64,000 nt of DNA. Source: Mycobacterium malmoense. GTDB lineage: Bacteria; Actinomycetota; Actinomycetes; Mycobacteriales; Mycobacteriaceae. A program made the position numbers and the translations under genes. The number at the start of each line of letters is the position of its first letter. The first letter of the stretch is position 1. The stretch covers positions 3,224,001-3,288,000 of the forward strand of contig NZ_CP080999.1 in assembly GCF_019645855.1 (NCBI RefSeq), given 5' to 3'. The notes under the pieces were generated by a model. It was not told the DNA's origin and did not search any database. It saw only the letters and a list, made by a program, of their open reading frames with translations. This document shows positions 1 through 7,943 of this stretch, piece after piece.

Positions 1-755
1 TCGAACACGGTGATGACGTCGTAGGCGGCCGCCCTGTCCAGCTCGGCCAGGTTGTGGCTCTCGAAGGCCACGTTCGTCAGGCCGAGACGAGCAGCCTCCC
101 CGATGCCGGCCGCGATGGCCTCATCGGAAAAATCGATGCCGGTGAAACGGCTCGTCGGAAACGCCCGCGCCATCACGTTGATCGCGTGACCGCTGCCGCA
201 TCCGAAATCGGCCACGTCCACTCCGGAGCGCAGTCGCTCGACGAGCCCGTCGACCAACGGCAGCACGACGTCGACGAGCGCGGCGTCAAAGACCACGCCG
301 CTCTGTTCGGCCATCAGCGCGTGGAAGCGGGGAAATTCGCTGTAGGGCAGCCCGCCGCCGTGCCGGAAGCAGCCGATGATTTTCTGTTCGACCTCGCCGA
401 ACTGCGGAACGAACAGGGCCACCAAGGCCAGGTTGTCCGGCCCCGCCGCGTGGGTCAGCGCGCCCGCGCGGTGGGCGGGCAGCGAGTAGGTGGCGGTGCC
501 GGCGTCGTAGTCGACGACGCGCCCGGTGGTCATGCCGGCCAGCCATTCCCGGACGTAGCGCTCGTTGAGTCCGGCCGCCTCGGCGATCTGCGCGCTGGTC
601 GCCGGCGACAGCCCGGCCATCGTGTCCAGCAGGCCGGTCTGATGCCCAATGCTCAGCAGGATTGTGAGGCTGGCGCCGTCGAGGGCCGCGACTATGCGCT
701 CGATGAATTCCTCGGCGGTCTCGCCGGCGGTGGTGCTTCCGTCGAGTGTCGTCAC
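1..755 (-). CDS. Class I SAM-dependent methyltransferase, 3' end outside window
   Basis: The gene is read on the minus strand from a GTG at 755 and runs off the window edge, so the C-terminus is missing. The roughly 250 visible residues begin MTTLDGSTT. An N-terminal winged-helix-like region (about residues 40-75) resembles the dimerisation domain of O-methyltransferase-type enzymes. Motif I of the Rossmann fold, VADFGCGSGH, lies at about residues 181-190, followed by an acidic loop (FTGIDFSD). It matches the mycobacterial methyltransferases typified by Rv1403c/Rv1405c (from memory), which are under a MarR regulator in M. tuberculosis. The substrate is unknown. Only 3 bases separate the start codon from a perfect inverted repeat, so there is no room for a ribosome site; either the mRNA is leaderless or the true start is further in. 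Confidence 0.85.
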   Translation of the reverse strand, partial: MTTLDGSTTAGETAEEFIERIVAALDGASLTILLSIGHQTGLLDTMAGLSPATSAQIAEAAGLNERYVREWLAGMTTGRVVDYDAGTATYSLPAHRAGALTHAAGPDNLALVALFVPQFGEVEQKIIGCFRHGGGLPYSEFPRFHALMAEQSGVVFDAALVDVVLPLVDGLVERLRSGVDVADFGCGSGHAINVMARAFPTSRFTGIDFSDEAIAAGIGEAARLGLTNVAFESHNLAELDRAAAYDVITVF

Positions 756-758
756 GTT

Positions 759-773
759 GTGTAGACGCTACAC
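759..773. promoter_or_regulatory. Inverted repeat, candidate operator of the methyltransferase
   Basis: GTGTAG-acg-CTACAC is a perfect 6-bp inverted repeat with a 3-bp centre, 3 bases upstream of the GTG start at 755. The position fits an operator overlapping the promoter of a leaderless transcript. The binding protein is not encoded beside it in this window. Confidence 0.5.
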
Positions 774-970
774 GGGTGCGTCGGCCGGGCGTGCGGCCGT
801 TGCCTTATCGGCGTCGAGTCTGCGTCCAGCATTGGCGATTCGCCGCGGTTGACGCCCTCATCGCGGAATCGGCGCCATGGTCGCAGGCTCGACGGGCCGC
901 CGCACCAAAAGCCCCATGGGTGGACGGGTCGGCGCGCGGTGTATGGCGACCCCTCAGTAGGTTGGAGCCC

Positions 971-2068
971 ATGAGTCAGACAGTGCGCGGAGTGATTTCA
1001 CGCAAGAAGGGCGAGCCCGTCGAATTGGTGGACATCGTCGTCCCGGATCCCGGCCCGGGTGAGGTGGTGGTCGACGTCATCGCCTGCGGGGTATGCCACA
1101 CCGACCTGACCTACCGCGAGGGCGGCATCAACGACGAGTACCCGTTCCTGCTCGGCCACGAGGCGGCGGGCACGGTCGAGGCGGTCGGACCGGGCGTGAC
1201 CGCGGTCGAGCCCGGCGACTTTGTGATCCTGAACTGGCGCGCCGTGTGCGGCCAGTGCCGGGCCTGCAAACGCGGCAGGCCGCAATACTGCTTCGACACC
1301 TTCAACGCCGCACAGAAGATGACGCTGACCGACGGCACCGAGCTCACCCCGGCGCTGGGCATCGGCGCCTTCGCCGACAAGACGCTGGTGCACGCCGGGC
1401 AATGCACCAAGGTCGATCCCCAAGCCGACCCGGCCGTCGCGGGCCTGCTGGGCTGCGGGGTGATGGCCGGCATCGGCGCGGCGATCAACACCGGCGCCGT
1501 GACCCGCGACGACACCGTCGCGGTGATCGGCTGCGGCGGGGTGGGCGACGCCGCGATCGCCGGCGCCGCGCTGGTCGGAGCCAGGCGCATCATCGCGGTC
1601 GACACCGACAACGCGAAGCTGGACCTGGCCCGCAAGTTCGGTGCCACCCACACCGTCAACGCCCGCGAATTCGACCACGAAATGGGCCTAGTCAAAACCA
1701 TCCAGGACCTGACCGGCGGCTTCGGCGTCGACGTGGCGATCGACGCCGTGGGCCGGCCCGAAACGTGGAGGCAGGCCTTCTACGCCCGCGACCTCGCGGG
1801 AACCGTTGTGCTGGTGGGTGTTCCGACCCCCGACATGCGCCTGGACATGCCGCTGGTGGACTTCTTCAGCCACGGCGGGTCGCTGAAGTCATCGTGGTAT
1901 GGCGATTGCCTGCCCGAACGCGACTTCCCCACCCTGATCGACCTCTACCTGCAGGGCCGGCTCCCGCTGGAAAAGTTCGTCTCCGAACGCATCGGGCTCG
2001 GCGACGTCGAGCAGGCATTCCACAAGATGCATGGCGGCACGGTGCTGCGCTCGGTGGTGATCCTGTGA
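971..2068 (+). CDS. mscR: S-nitrosomycothiol reductase / mycothiol-dependent formaldehyde dehydrogenase
   Basis: This is a 365-residue zinc-dependent medium-chain alcohol dehydrogenase. Catalytic zinc ligands are Cys42 (ACGVCHTD) and His63-Glu64 (GHEAAG). The structural zinc site is a complete four-cysteine lobe at Cys93, 96, 99 and 107. The NAD-binding fold carries GCGGVGDAAI near residue 190. Length and sequence match MscR (AdhE2, Rv2259 from memory), which uses mycothiol conjugates for formaldehyde and nitric-oxide detoxification in the cytoplasm. The start is ATG 971 because homology begins there; in-frame codons further upstream are unlike the family. It is followed without a gap by a metallo-beta-lactamase-fold hydrolase, the same pairing as Rv2259-Rv2260. 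That partner probably acts on the product of the same pathway. Confidence 0.93.
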   Translation: MSQTVRGVISRKKGEPVELVDIVVPDPGPGEVVVDVIACGVCHTDLTYREGGINDEYPFLLGHEAAGTVEAVGPGVTAVEPGDFVILNWRAVCGQCRACKRGRPQYCFDTFNAAQKMTLTDGTELTPALGIGAFADKTLVHAGQCTKVDPQADPAVAGLLGCGVMAGIGAAINTGAVTRDDTVAVIGCGGVGDAAIAGAALVGARRIIAVDTDNAKLDLARKFGATHTVNAREFDHEMGLVKTIQDLTGGFGVDVAIDAVGRPETWRQAFYARDLAGTVVLVGVPTPDMRLDMPLVDFFSHGGSLKSSWYGDCLPERDFPTLIDLYLQGRLPLEKFVSERIGLGDVEQAFHKMHGGTVLRSVVIL

Positions 2069-2682
2069 TTGATCGGGTGGTGACGCATGGGACCTTCGAA
2101 CTCGACGGCGGCAGTTGGGAAGTCGACAACAACATCTGGATCGTCGGCGACGACTCCGAGGTCGTGGTGTTCGACGCCGCCCACACCGCGGAGCCGATCG
2201 TGCGGGCGGTCGGCGGCCGCAACGTGGTGGCGGTGGTGTGCACGCATGGCCACAACGATCACGTCACCGTGGCCCCCGAACTCGGCAAGGCGCTCGACGC
2301 GCCCGTGCTGCTGCATCCCGCCGACGACGTACTGTGGCGAATAACACACCCGGACAAGGACTTTCGCGCCGTCTCCGACGGGGACACGCTGCGGGTCGCC
2401 GGCGCCGAGTTGCGGGCGCTGCACACCCCGGGTCATTCCCCGGGATCGGTGTGCTGGTATGCCCCGGAGTTGCATACGGTGTTCAGCGGCGACACCCTGT
2501 TCTCCGGCGGCCCTGGCGCGACCGGGCGCTCATACTCCGACTTCCCGACGATCCTGCAGTCGATCTCCGAACGCCTCGGCAAGCTGCCGGGCGACACCGT
2601 CGTGCATACCGGCCATGGCGACAGCACCACCGTCGGCGACGAGATCGTCCATTACGAGGAGTGGGTGGCCCGGGGCCACTAG
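2065..2682 (+). CDS. MBL-fold metallo-hydrolase coupled to mscR
   Basis: This 205-residue protein starts at GTG 2065, overlapping the mscR stop in a GTGA arrangement, so translation is probably coupled. The metal-binding motif THGHNDH is at residues 60-66. The later ligands are in HTPGHSPGS, SGDTLF and HTGHGDS, so a full dinuclear glyoxalase-II/hydroxyacylglutathione-hydrolase-type site is present. Members of this family cleave thioesters or lactones. Beside mscR it could hydrolyse a mycothiol thioester such as S-formylmycothiol; that role is inferred from context only. It corresponds to Rv2260 by memory of gene order. Confidence 0.88.
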   Translation: MIDRVVTHGTFELDGGSWEVDNNIWIVGDDSEVVVFDAAHTAEPIVRAVGGRNVVAVVCTHGHNDHVTVAPELGKALDAPVLLHPADDVLWRITHPDKDFRAVSDGDTLRVAGAELRALHTPGHSPGSVCWYAPELHTVFSGDTLFSGGPGATGRSYSDFPTILQSISERLGKLPGDTVVHTGHGDSTTVGDEIVHYEEWVARGH

Positions 2683-2692
2683 GTCTTTGGGC

Positions 2693-2752
2693 GCGAGCGT
2701 GCGCACAATGCCAGCTTCACCGGCGTGTCACCGTACAAACACGCACGCTCGC
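2693..2752. repeat. Intergenic hairpin element between convergent genes
   Basis: An exact 11-bp inverted repeat, GCGAGCGTGCG at 2693-2703 and CGCACGCTCGC at 2742-2752, brackets a 38-bp loop. It sits between the stop of the MBL hydrolase and the stop of the convergent membrane-protein gene. It may act as a bidirectional terminator or be a copy of a dispersed intergenic repeat. Confidence 0.6.
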
Positions 2753-2778
2753 CGCAAGTGGCTCAGCGGACGTCTTGA

Positions 2779-3372
2779 TCACCGGGTGGTTGAGCCGCGG
2801 GGGGGCCGCGACACCACCGACGACACCGCCCTGCGCCGGGTGCGAGCCAGCCACATACCGGACATGATCGAATCGACCAGGCCCACAACGAACACGGTGA
2901 CGAACACCCACACCAAAAAGCCGTAGGAACTCCGGTGGCCGAAGGCGAGTCGCGGGTCGATGTATCCGTTGACTTTGCCGTCGGTCGTGACGTTGTAGGT
3001 GCCGTCGGCGGCAATCCGAGCCACCCACACCCGCACGTGCGCATCGTTGTTGACCGTCGTTGTGCCGCCGATGCTTTCGGTCACCACCGGCTGCGCCACG
3101 CCGTCGGGCGGCGCGATCGTTACCCCAAGCGGCGGCACCGGCAGGCCGCCGCCGTTGGGACGGCCGATCACCACGGTGTGCAGGCTGACGGTGACTTCCC
3201 CGGCGGGCAGGTGCAGGCTGCCCGATCCCGGGATCGGCACCTCGCCGTAGGCGTTGTACCTGTCCAGGAAGAAAGCGTTGAGCACCAGCGCCACGATGAA
3301 GCCGCCTACCGCCACGACCATCATCACGATCGCGCCGGCCAGCGAAATCTTCGCGAGCCGCCTGCTGCTCAT
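2779..3372 (-). CDS. Hypothetical membrane protein with two transmembrane segments
   Basis: This 197-residue protein has a hydrophobic segment at about residues 9-36 (LAGAIVMMVVAVGGFIVALV) and a second at about 152-172 (FLVWVFVTVFVVGLVDSI). The stretch between them of about 115 residues is polar and probably extracytoplasmic. That stretch is rich in Gly, Pro, Val and Thr with beta-strand character, and a basic tail (RTRRR) follows the last segment. The arrangement suggests a membrane-anchored external domain. I do not recognise the family. It converges on the mscR operon and diverges from the SDR gene starting at 3516. Confidence 0.75.
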   Translation of the reverse strand: MSSRRLAKISLAGAIVMMVVAVGGFIVALVLNAFFLDRYNAYGEVPIPGSGSLHLPAGEVTVSLHTVVIGRPNGGGLPVPPLGVTIAPPDGVAQPVVTESIGGTTTVNNDAHVRVWVARIAADGTYNVTTDGKVNGYIDPRLAFGHRSSYGFLVWVFVTVFVVGLVDSIMSGMWLARTRRRAVSSVVSRPPRGSTTR

Positions 3373-3515
3373 CCACGCAGTGTGTCACTGCCAGCCGGGC
3401 GGTGCCAGCGAAAGGGCGCCCGGCCGGCGACCGACCAGAATGCCGCCCGGATTCGCCGACGGCGACACCAAGGGCACACTAGGACGTAATCCCCATCGGA
3501 CAAGGAGTGATACGC

Positions 3516-4469
3516 ATGGCCAACGATCTCGTCGCCACCGTGCCCGACCTGTCGGGGAAGCTGGTAATCGTCACCGGAGCCAACAGCGGCCTGGGGTTCG
3601 GGCTCGCCCGGCGGCTGTCGGCCGCCGGCGCCGACGTCGTCATGGCGATCCGCAATCGCGCCAAGGGTGAGGCGGCGATCGACGACATCCGCGCCACGGT
3701 TCCCGACGCCAAGCTGACCATCAAGTCGCTCGACCTGTCGTCGCTGGCCTCGGTTGCCGCCTTGGGCGAACAACTCATCGCCGAGGGCCGCCCGATCGAC
3801 GTCCTGATCAACAACGCCGGCGTCATGACGCCGCCGGAACGCGACACCACCGCCGATGGCTTCGAATTACAGTTCGGCAGCAACCATCTCGGACACTTCG
3901 CGCTGACCGCACACGTGCTCCCGCTGTTGCGCGCCGCCAACGGCGCACGCGTCGTCTCCCTGAGCAGCCTGGCCGCCCGCCGCGGCCAAATCCACTTCGA
4001 CGACCCGCAATTCGAGAAGTCCTACGCACCGATGGCGGCCTACGGCCAGTCGAAGCTGGCCGTGTTGATGTTCGCCCTCGAGCTGGACCGGCGCAGCCGC
4101 GCGGCCGGCTGGGGCATCATGTCCAACGCCGCGCACCCCGGCCTGACCAAGACCAACCTGCAGATCGCCGGGCCGTCGCACGGCCGCGAAAAGCCCGCGT
4201 TGATGGAGCGGTTGTACAGGGCGTCCTGGCGTTGGGCGCCGTTCCTGTGGCAGGAGATCGACGACGGGATCCTGCCGGCGCTCTACGCGGCCGCCGCCCC
4301 GCACGCCGAAGGCGGCGCGTTCTACGGACCCCGCGGCTTCTACGAGGCGGCCGGTGGTGGCGTGACCCTGGCCAAGGTGCCCGAGCGTGCCCGCAACGAG
4401 AACGATTGCCGGCGACTGTGGGAGCTATCCGAGCAGCTCACCGGCGTCAGCTACCCGAAGCCGAACTGA
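3516..4469 (+). CDS. Short-chain dehydrogenase/reductase
   Basis: This 317-residue NAD(P)-dependent SDR has a nucleotide-binding motif TGANSGLGFG near residue 20 and the NNAG motif near residue 90. Its catalytic residues are the Ser of VVSLSSLAAR and the YGQSK tetrad. The long C-terminus and sequence resemble the retinol-dehydrogenase/WW-domain-oxidoreductase-like branch. ATG 3516 is preferred over GTG 3507 because AAGGAG at 3502-3507 is correctly spaced only for the ATG. Size and order match Rv2263 by memory. The stop is 2 bases from the start of the following carboxyl methyltransferase, so the two are very likely co-transcribed. Confidence 0.88.
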   Translation: MANDLVATVPDLSGKLVIVTGANSGLGFGLARRLSAAGADVVMAIRNRAKGEAAIDDIRATVPDAKLTIKSLDLSSLASVAALGEQLIAEGRPIDVLINNAGVMTPPERDTTADGFELQFGSNHLGHFALTAHVLPLLRAANGARVVSLSSLAARRGQIHFDDPQFEKSYAPMAAYGQSKLAVLMFALELDRRSRAAGWGIMSNAAHPGLTKTNLQIAGPSHGREKPALMERLYRASWRWAPFLWQEIDDGILPALYAAAAPHAEGGAFYGPRGFYEAAGGGVTLAKVPERARNENDCRRLWELSEQLTGVSYPKPN

Positions 4470-4471
4470 GC

Positions 4472-5578
4472 ATGCGGCCGGAACCTCGAACGCCCGAATC
4501 GAGTGTTGTGGTCCGGCCCGAGCCGACGGACAGCGCGACGTACACCGCATCGTCGCGGCTGCAGGCCGCAGGCTTGGCCCACGCCATCGCGCTGTTCGAG
4601 CGGGCGGCGGAACACGTGCGGCTGCCCACACCCCCGCAGCCGATCGTCGTCGCCGACTATGGCGCCGCCAATGGGCACAATTCGCTCAAACCGCTGGCGG
4701 CGGCGATTGCGGTGCTACGCCGGCGCACCCGTCACGATCACGCAATCCTGGTGGCGCACACCGACGTACCGGACAACGACTTCACGGCCCTGTTCCGGAC
4801 CCTGGCCGACGACCCGGACAGCTACTTGCATTCGGACACAACGAGTTTCGCTTCGGCCATCGGCCGGTCGTTCTACGGCCAGATCCTGCCGTCCAAAACG
4901 GTCAACCTCGGCTGGTCCTCGTGGGCGACGCAGTGGCTGAGCCGGATTCCCTGCGAAATCCATGATCACGTGCACGTCGCCCACAGCGATGACGACGCCG
5001 CCCGCGCCGCCTACGCGCGCCAGGCCGCTGCGGATTGGCACGACTTCGTGGCCTTCCGCGGCCGTGAATTGGCCCCCGAAGGCCGGCTGGTGATATTGAC
5101 ATTGGCGGTCGACGGGGACGGCAAGTCCGGCTTCGAAGCGTTGCTCGACGCGATCGTTGCCGCGCTGACCGATCGCGCACGCGACGGGCTGCTGAGCCAG
5201 GATGAGTTGCGGCGCATGGCCGTTCCGATTTTTGGCCGCGGCGAGAAGGACCTTCGCTCCCCGTTCGCGCCGAGCGGGCGGTTCGAAGGCTTGACGATCG
5301 AGCGTCTCGAGATGTTTACCGCCGAAGACCGGTTCTGGGCTCGGTTCCAAAACGACGAGGACGCAGAGGCTTTCGGCGCGCGGTGGGCGGCATTCGCGCG
5401 GGCCGCGCTCCTGCCGGCCCTGGCGGGCGCGCTGGACGGCGGCGCCGGTGACCCACGGGCGGTCGAGTTCGTCGGGCAGGTGGAGGCCGCCGTCGCCCAG
5501 CGTTTGGCGAGCGCGCCCGAACCGATGCGGATTCCGCTCGCGGCGGTGGTGCTGGTCAAGCGCGAGCGAGCGCACTAG
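4472..5578 (+). CDS. SABATH-type SAM-dependent carboxyl methyltransferase
   Basis: This 368-residue protein resembles the plant-type salicylate/jasmonate/indole-acetate carboxyl methyltransferases (SAM-dependent methyltransferase family 7). The SAM motif VADYGAANGHNSL (about residues 58-70) matches the plant motif around DLGCSSGPNT. The block LPSKTVNLGWSSWATQWL (about residue 140) matches the substrate-loop block that reads around SLHWLS in plants. The family is mostly studied in plants, where it makes volatile or lipophilic methyl esters. The ATG is 2 bases after the upstream SDR stop, implying a two-step oxidise/reduce-then-methylate pathway. The stop overlaps the convergent Hsp70-like gene. 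The acid substrate is unknown. Confidence 0.85.
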   Translation: MRPEPRTPESSVVVRPEPTDSATYTASSRLQAAGLAHAIALFERAAEHVRLPTPPQPIVVADYGAANGHNSLKPLAAAIAVLRRRTRHDHAILVAHTDVPDNDFTALFRTLADDPDSYLHSDTTSFASAIGRSFYGQILPSKTVNLGWSSWATQWLSRIPCEIHDHVHVAHSDDDAARAAYARQAAADWHDFVAFRGRELAPEGRLVILTLAVDGDGKSGFEALLDAIVAALTDRARDGLLSQDELRRMAVPIFGRGEKDLRSPFAPSGRFEGLTIERLEMFTAEDRFWARFQNDEDAEAFGARWAAFARAALLPALAGALDGGAGDPRAVEFVGQVEAAVAQRLASAPEPMRIPLAAVVLVKRERAH

Positions 5579-6633
5579 ACGGGAGTTTCGGCACCACGCC
5601 GCGGCCACGCCACCCGCAGGGCGCCGCCGATGGCCGCCGCCAGTTGCGGACGCGGCGTCGTGACGACCGGCACCCGAAGATGTGCCGACAGCATGGTGGT
5701 GACCGCCGGGATGTTCGCCCCACCGCCCACCGAGACCACGGCGACGATATCGCGAATTCCGTTGCGGCTCAAGGTCTGATCCAATACCGTCACGAAGTTG
5801 TTCAGCGATTCTCGGATCGCCTCGTCAAGTTCGTTCCTGGCGAGCCGGATGTCGCCAAGCAGCTCGTCGGTGAACGTGGTCGCCGTGCTCGACGAGAGTT
5901 GCTCCTTGGCGCTTCGGCATCCGGCCCGCAGCCGGCTCAGCGAGCCGATCGCCGAGGTGCCGAACGGGTCGGATGAACCCGTGCTCGCCATGTCGGCCAT
6001 GACGGCGGTCAACAACGCCTGGTCGATCATGTCGCCGGAGAAGTCGTGGTGCCGCACGGTCGGGGCCACGGGCTGATAGTCGCCGGCGGCGTCCATCAAC
6101 GTGATGTTGGTGCCGCTGCCGCCGAAGTCGCACACGGCCACGGTCCCGCGGGCCGGTATGCCGGGGTTGGCCCGAACCGCGAACAGCGTCGCCGCGGCAT
6201 CCGGGATCAGCAATATCGGTCGCGCGCGGTTCGACCATTCGGATACCCGGCTCAGCGCGGCGCCCAGGGCGTCCACCGACTTGGAAGGCCAGTGCGCGGG
6301 GTAGGTCACCGCCACGCTTTCGGGCAGGGGCCGCCCGCCGGTGGCGGCGTAGGCCAGCGCGCGCAACCCGTCGGCGGCCAACGCCTCGCTGCGGTGCACC
6401 GAACCGTCGGCCGCCGCGATCCCGACCGGATCTCCGACCCGGTCCACGAAGTCGGCGATTACCAGGCCCGGCTCGTCCAGCCTGGGATTTTCCGACGGCG
6501 CGCCGACCACGGGCGGACGGTGGCGATACAGCGTCAGGACCGACCTACGGATGACGGCGTGATCGGCCGTCACGGCCGCCAGGTTGGTGGCGCCGATCGA
6601 CAAGCCCAGCGCGGGCCTAGCTTCGTCGGCCAT
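5575..6633 (-). CDS. Hsp70-like (ASKHA) ATPase domain protein without substrate-binding domain
   Basis: This 352-residue protein is an actin/Hsp70-fold ATPase. Its phosphate-1 motif is GLSIGATNLAAV (about residues 10-21), phosphate-2 is VAVCDFGGSGTNITL (about 165-179), and the adenosine-type motif is VVSVGGGANIPAV near residue 310. It ends after the ATPase domain with a short basic tail. The M. tuberculosis protein at this place (Rv2264c, from memory) is about 590 residues with a proline-rich C-terminus, so this one is shorter. It lacks the peptide-binding domain of DnaK, so a chaperone role is unlikely; a regulatory or envelope role is possible. Start ATG 6633. Its stop overlaps that of the convergent methyltransferase. 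Confidence 0.78.
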   Translation of the reverse strand: MADEARPALGLSIGATNLAAVTADHAVIRRSVLTLYRHRPPVVGAPSENPRLDEPGLVIADFVDRVGDPVGIAAADGSVHRSEALAADGLRALAYAATGGRPLPESVAVTYPAHWPSKSVDALGAALSRVSEWSNRARPILLIPDAAATLFAVRANPGIPARGTVAVCDFGGSGTNITLMDAAGDYQPVAPTVRHHDFSGDMIDQALLTAVMADMASTGSSDPFGTSAIGSLSRLRAGCRSAKEQLSSSTATTFTDELLGDIRLARNELDEAIRESLNNFVTVLDQTLSRNGIRDIVAVVSVGGGANIPAVTTMLSAHLRVPVVTTPRPQLAAAIGGALRVAWPRRGAETPV

Positions 6634-6669
6634 TTGTCCAATCCCCGTGTTTAGCCCAGCCGTAATTGT

Positions 6670-6700
6670 GCCGCCAAAAGCTGTAGCCCGTCTTGGCGGC
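6670..6700. terminator. Inverted repeat, possible terminator of the upstream reductase gene
   Basis: GCCGCCAA at 6670-6677 and TTGGCGGC at 6693-6700 form a perfect 8-bp stem with a 15-bp loop. It lies in the 107-bp gap between the stop of the minus-strand reductase (6741) and the start of the Hsp70-like gene. There is no clear T-tract. Confidence 0.35.
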
Positions 6701-6740
6701 CGCTCCGCGTGAGCCGTATGACGGCATGGCCACAGCCTGG

Positions 6741-7826
6741 TCAGCGAATGGTGCCGGCCCCGGCAATCAACGGAAGGTCGAGCGGGGTGACCCAGCCCGG
6801 CGGCAAATCGTTGACCGCCGGCACGGCGTTGAGCGCCCGCATCCCGGTCGCCAGGCAGCCGGCCGTGGCCGGGTCGCGCCCGGAGCCGTCGGTGAACCGG
6901 AACGCGGTTTCCTGGAAGACGCTCGGGGTCCCTTCGATGTCCACCCGGTAGACGTCGTTGTCGTGACCGGACGGCCAGTCGGGGGCGGCGTCGAGCCCGA
7001 TGCGGTTGACGTGTTCCAGCTGGATCCGCGTCTCGCCCCGGTAGATCCCGTTGATGGTGAACCGGACGGCCGCGACATGGCCGGGCTTGATGACGCCCTT
7101 CGCCGTGGTGCGCTCCGTCGGCGTCACCCACTTGTCCCAGGTCGTGGTGATCTCGTCGAGCGTGATGCCGGCGGCGTGGGCGATCATCGGGACGGTGGCG
7201 CCCCACGCGAAAATCAACACGTCGCGGTTTTCCAGCATCGGGCTGTATTCGGGCTCGCGGCCGATGCCCATCTCGACTTCGTAGTCGCCCTCGTAGTTGG
7301 TGTAGTCGAGCAGCTCGGACGCGCGCACCCGCCGTACCTCGGAGCACAGGCCCATCAGCGTCATCGGGAACAGGTCGTTGGCGAATCCGGGGTCGATGCC
7401 GGTGGTGAAGCACGACGATCCGCCCAGCTCGCAGGCTTCGGTGATGGGCTCGATCCAGTTCGGCGGGTTCAGGTGCATCGCCGGCCACACCCACGGCGTC
7501 ATCGCCGTCGAGCACACGTCGATGCCGGCCCGCAGGAAGCGGGTGATCAGCGAGATGTTCCCCTTGGCGTGCATGGCCGTCGGGCCGTAGTGCACCAACG
7601 CGTCGGGCTGCAGCGCGATCAGGGCGTCGACGTCGTCGGTGGCGGTGACGCCCACCGGTTCGGGCAGCCCGCAGATGTCGCCGACGTCGCGGCCGACCTT
7701 GTTGGGGTTGCTGACCCCGACGCCCACCAACTCGAACAGCGGATGCTTGACGATCTCGGCGATCACCATCCTGCCGACGAATCCCGTGCCCCAAACCACC
7801 ACGCGCTTTGCGCCGCTTTCCGACAT
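6741..7826 (-). CDS. NAD(P)-dependent amine dehydrogenase / dihydrodipicolinate-reductase-like protein
   Basis: This 361-residue protein begins MSESGAKRVVVWGTGFVGR, a Rossmann motif of the dihydrodipicolinate-reductase fold. It has the C-terminal domain typical of 2,4-diaminopentanoate-dehydrogenase-like proteins. The start ATG 7826 is preceded on the minus strand by a GGAAGG ribosome site. Mycobacteria carry many paralogs of unknown substrate. Two decayed relatives occur elsewhere in this window (36588-37086 and 63562-63669), so this copy is the intact reference. The ending GMRALNAVPAVNDLPPGWVT matches the tail of the 37-kb remnant. Its substrate is unknown; neighbours do not reveal it. Confidence 0.82.
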   Translation of the reverse strand: MSESGAKRVVVWGTGFVGRMVIAEIVKHPLFELVGVGVSNPNKVGRDVGDICGLPEPVGVTATDDVDALIALQPDALVHYGPTAMHAKGNISLITRFLRAGIDVCSTAMTPWVWPAMHLNPPNWIEPITEACELGGSSCFTTGIDPGFANDLFPMTLMGLCSEVRRVRASELLDYTNYEGDYEVEMGIGREPEYSPMLENRDVLIFAWGATVPMIAHAAGITLDEITTTWDKWVTPTERTTAKGVIKPGHVAAVRFTINGIYRGETRIQLEHVNRIGLDAAPDWPSGHDNDVYRVDIEGTPSVFQETAFRFTDGSGRDPATAGCLATGMRALNAVPAVNDLPPGWVTPLDLPLIAGAGTIR

Positions 7827-7943
7827 ACCCACCTTCCGATCACTAGCCCCGGTTCCCGGCTTCACCCTAGGCGGGAGCGCAGGCGGCATCTATACCCGGC
7901 GGCGGCTTCCGTACCGTCTCGCGCGGTGACACGATGGGGAACC

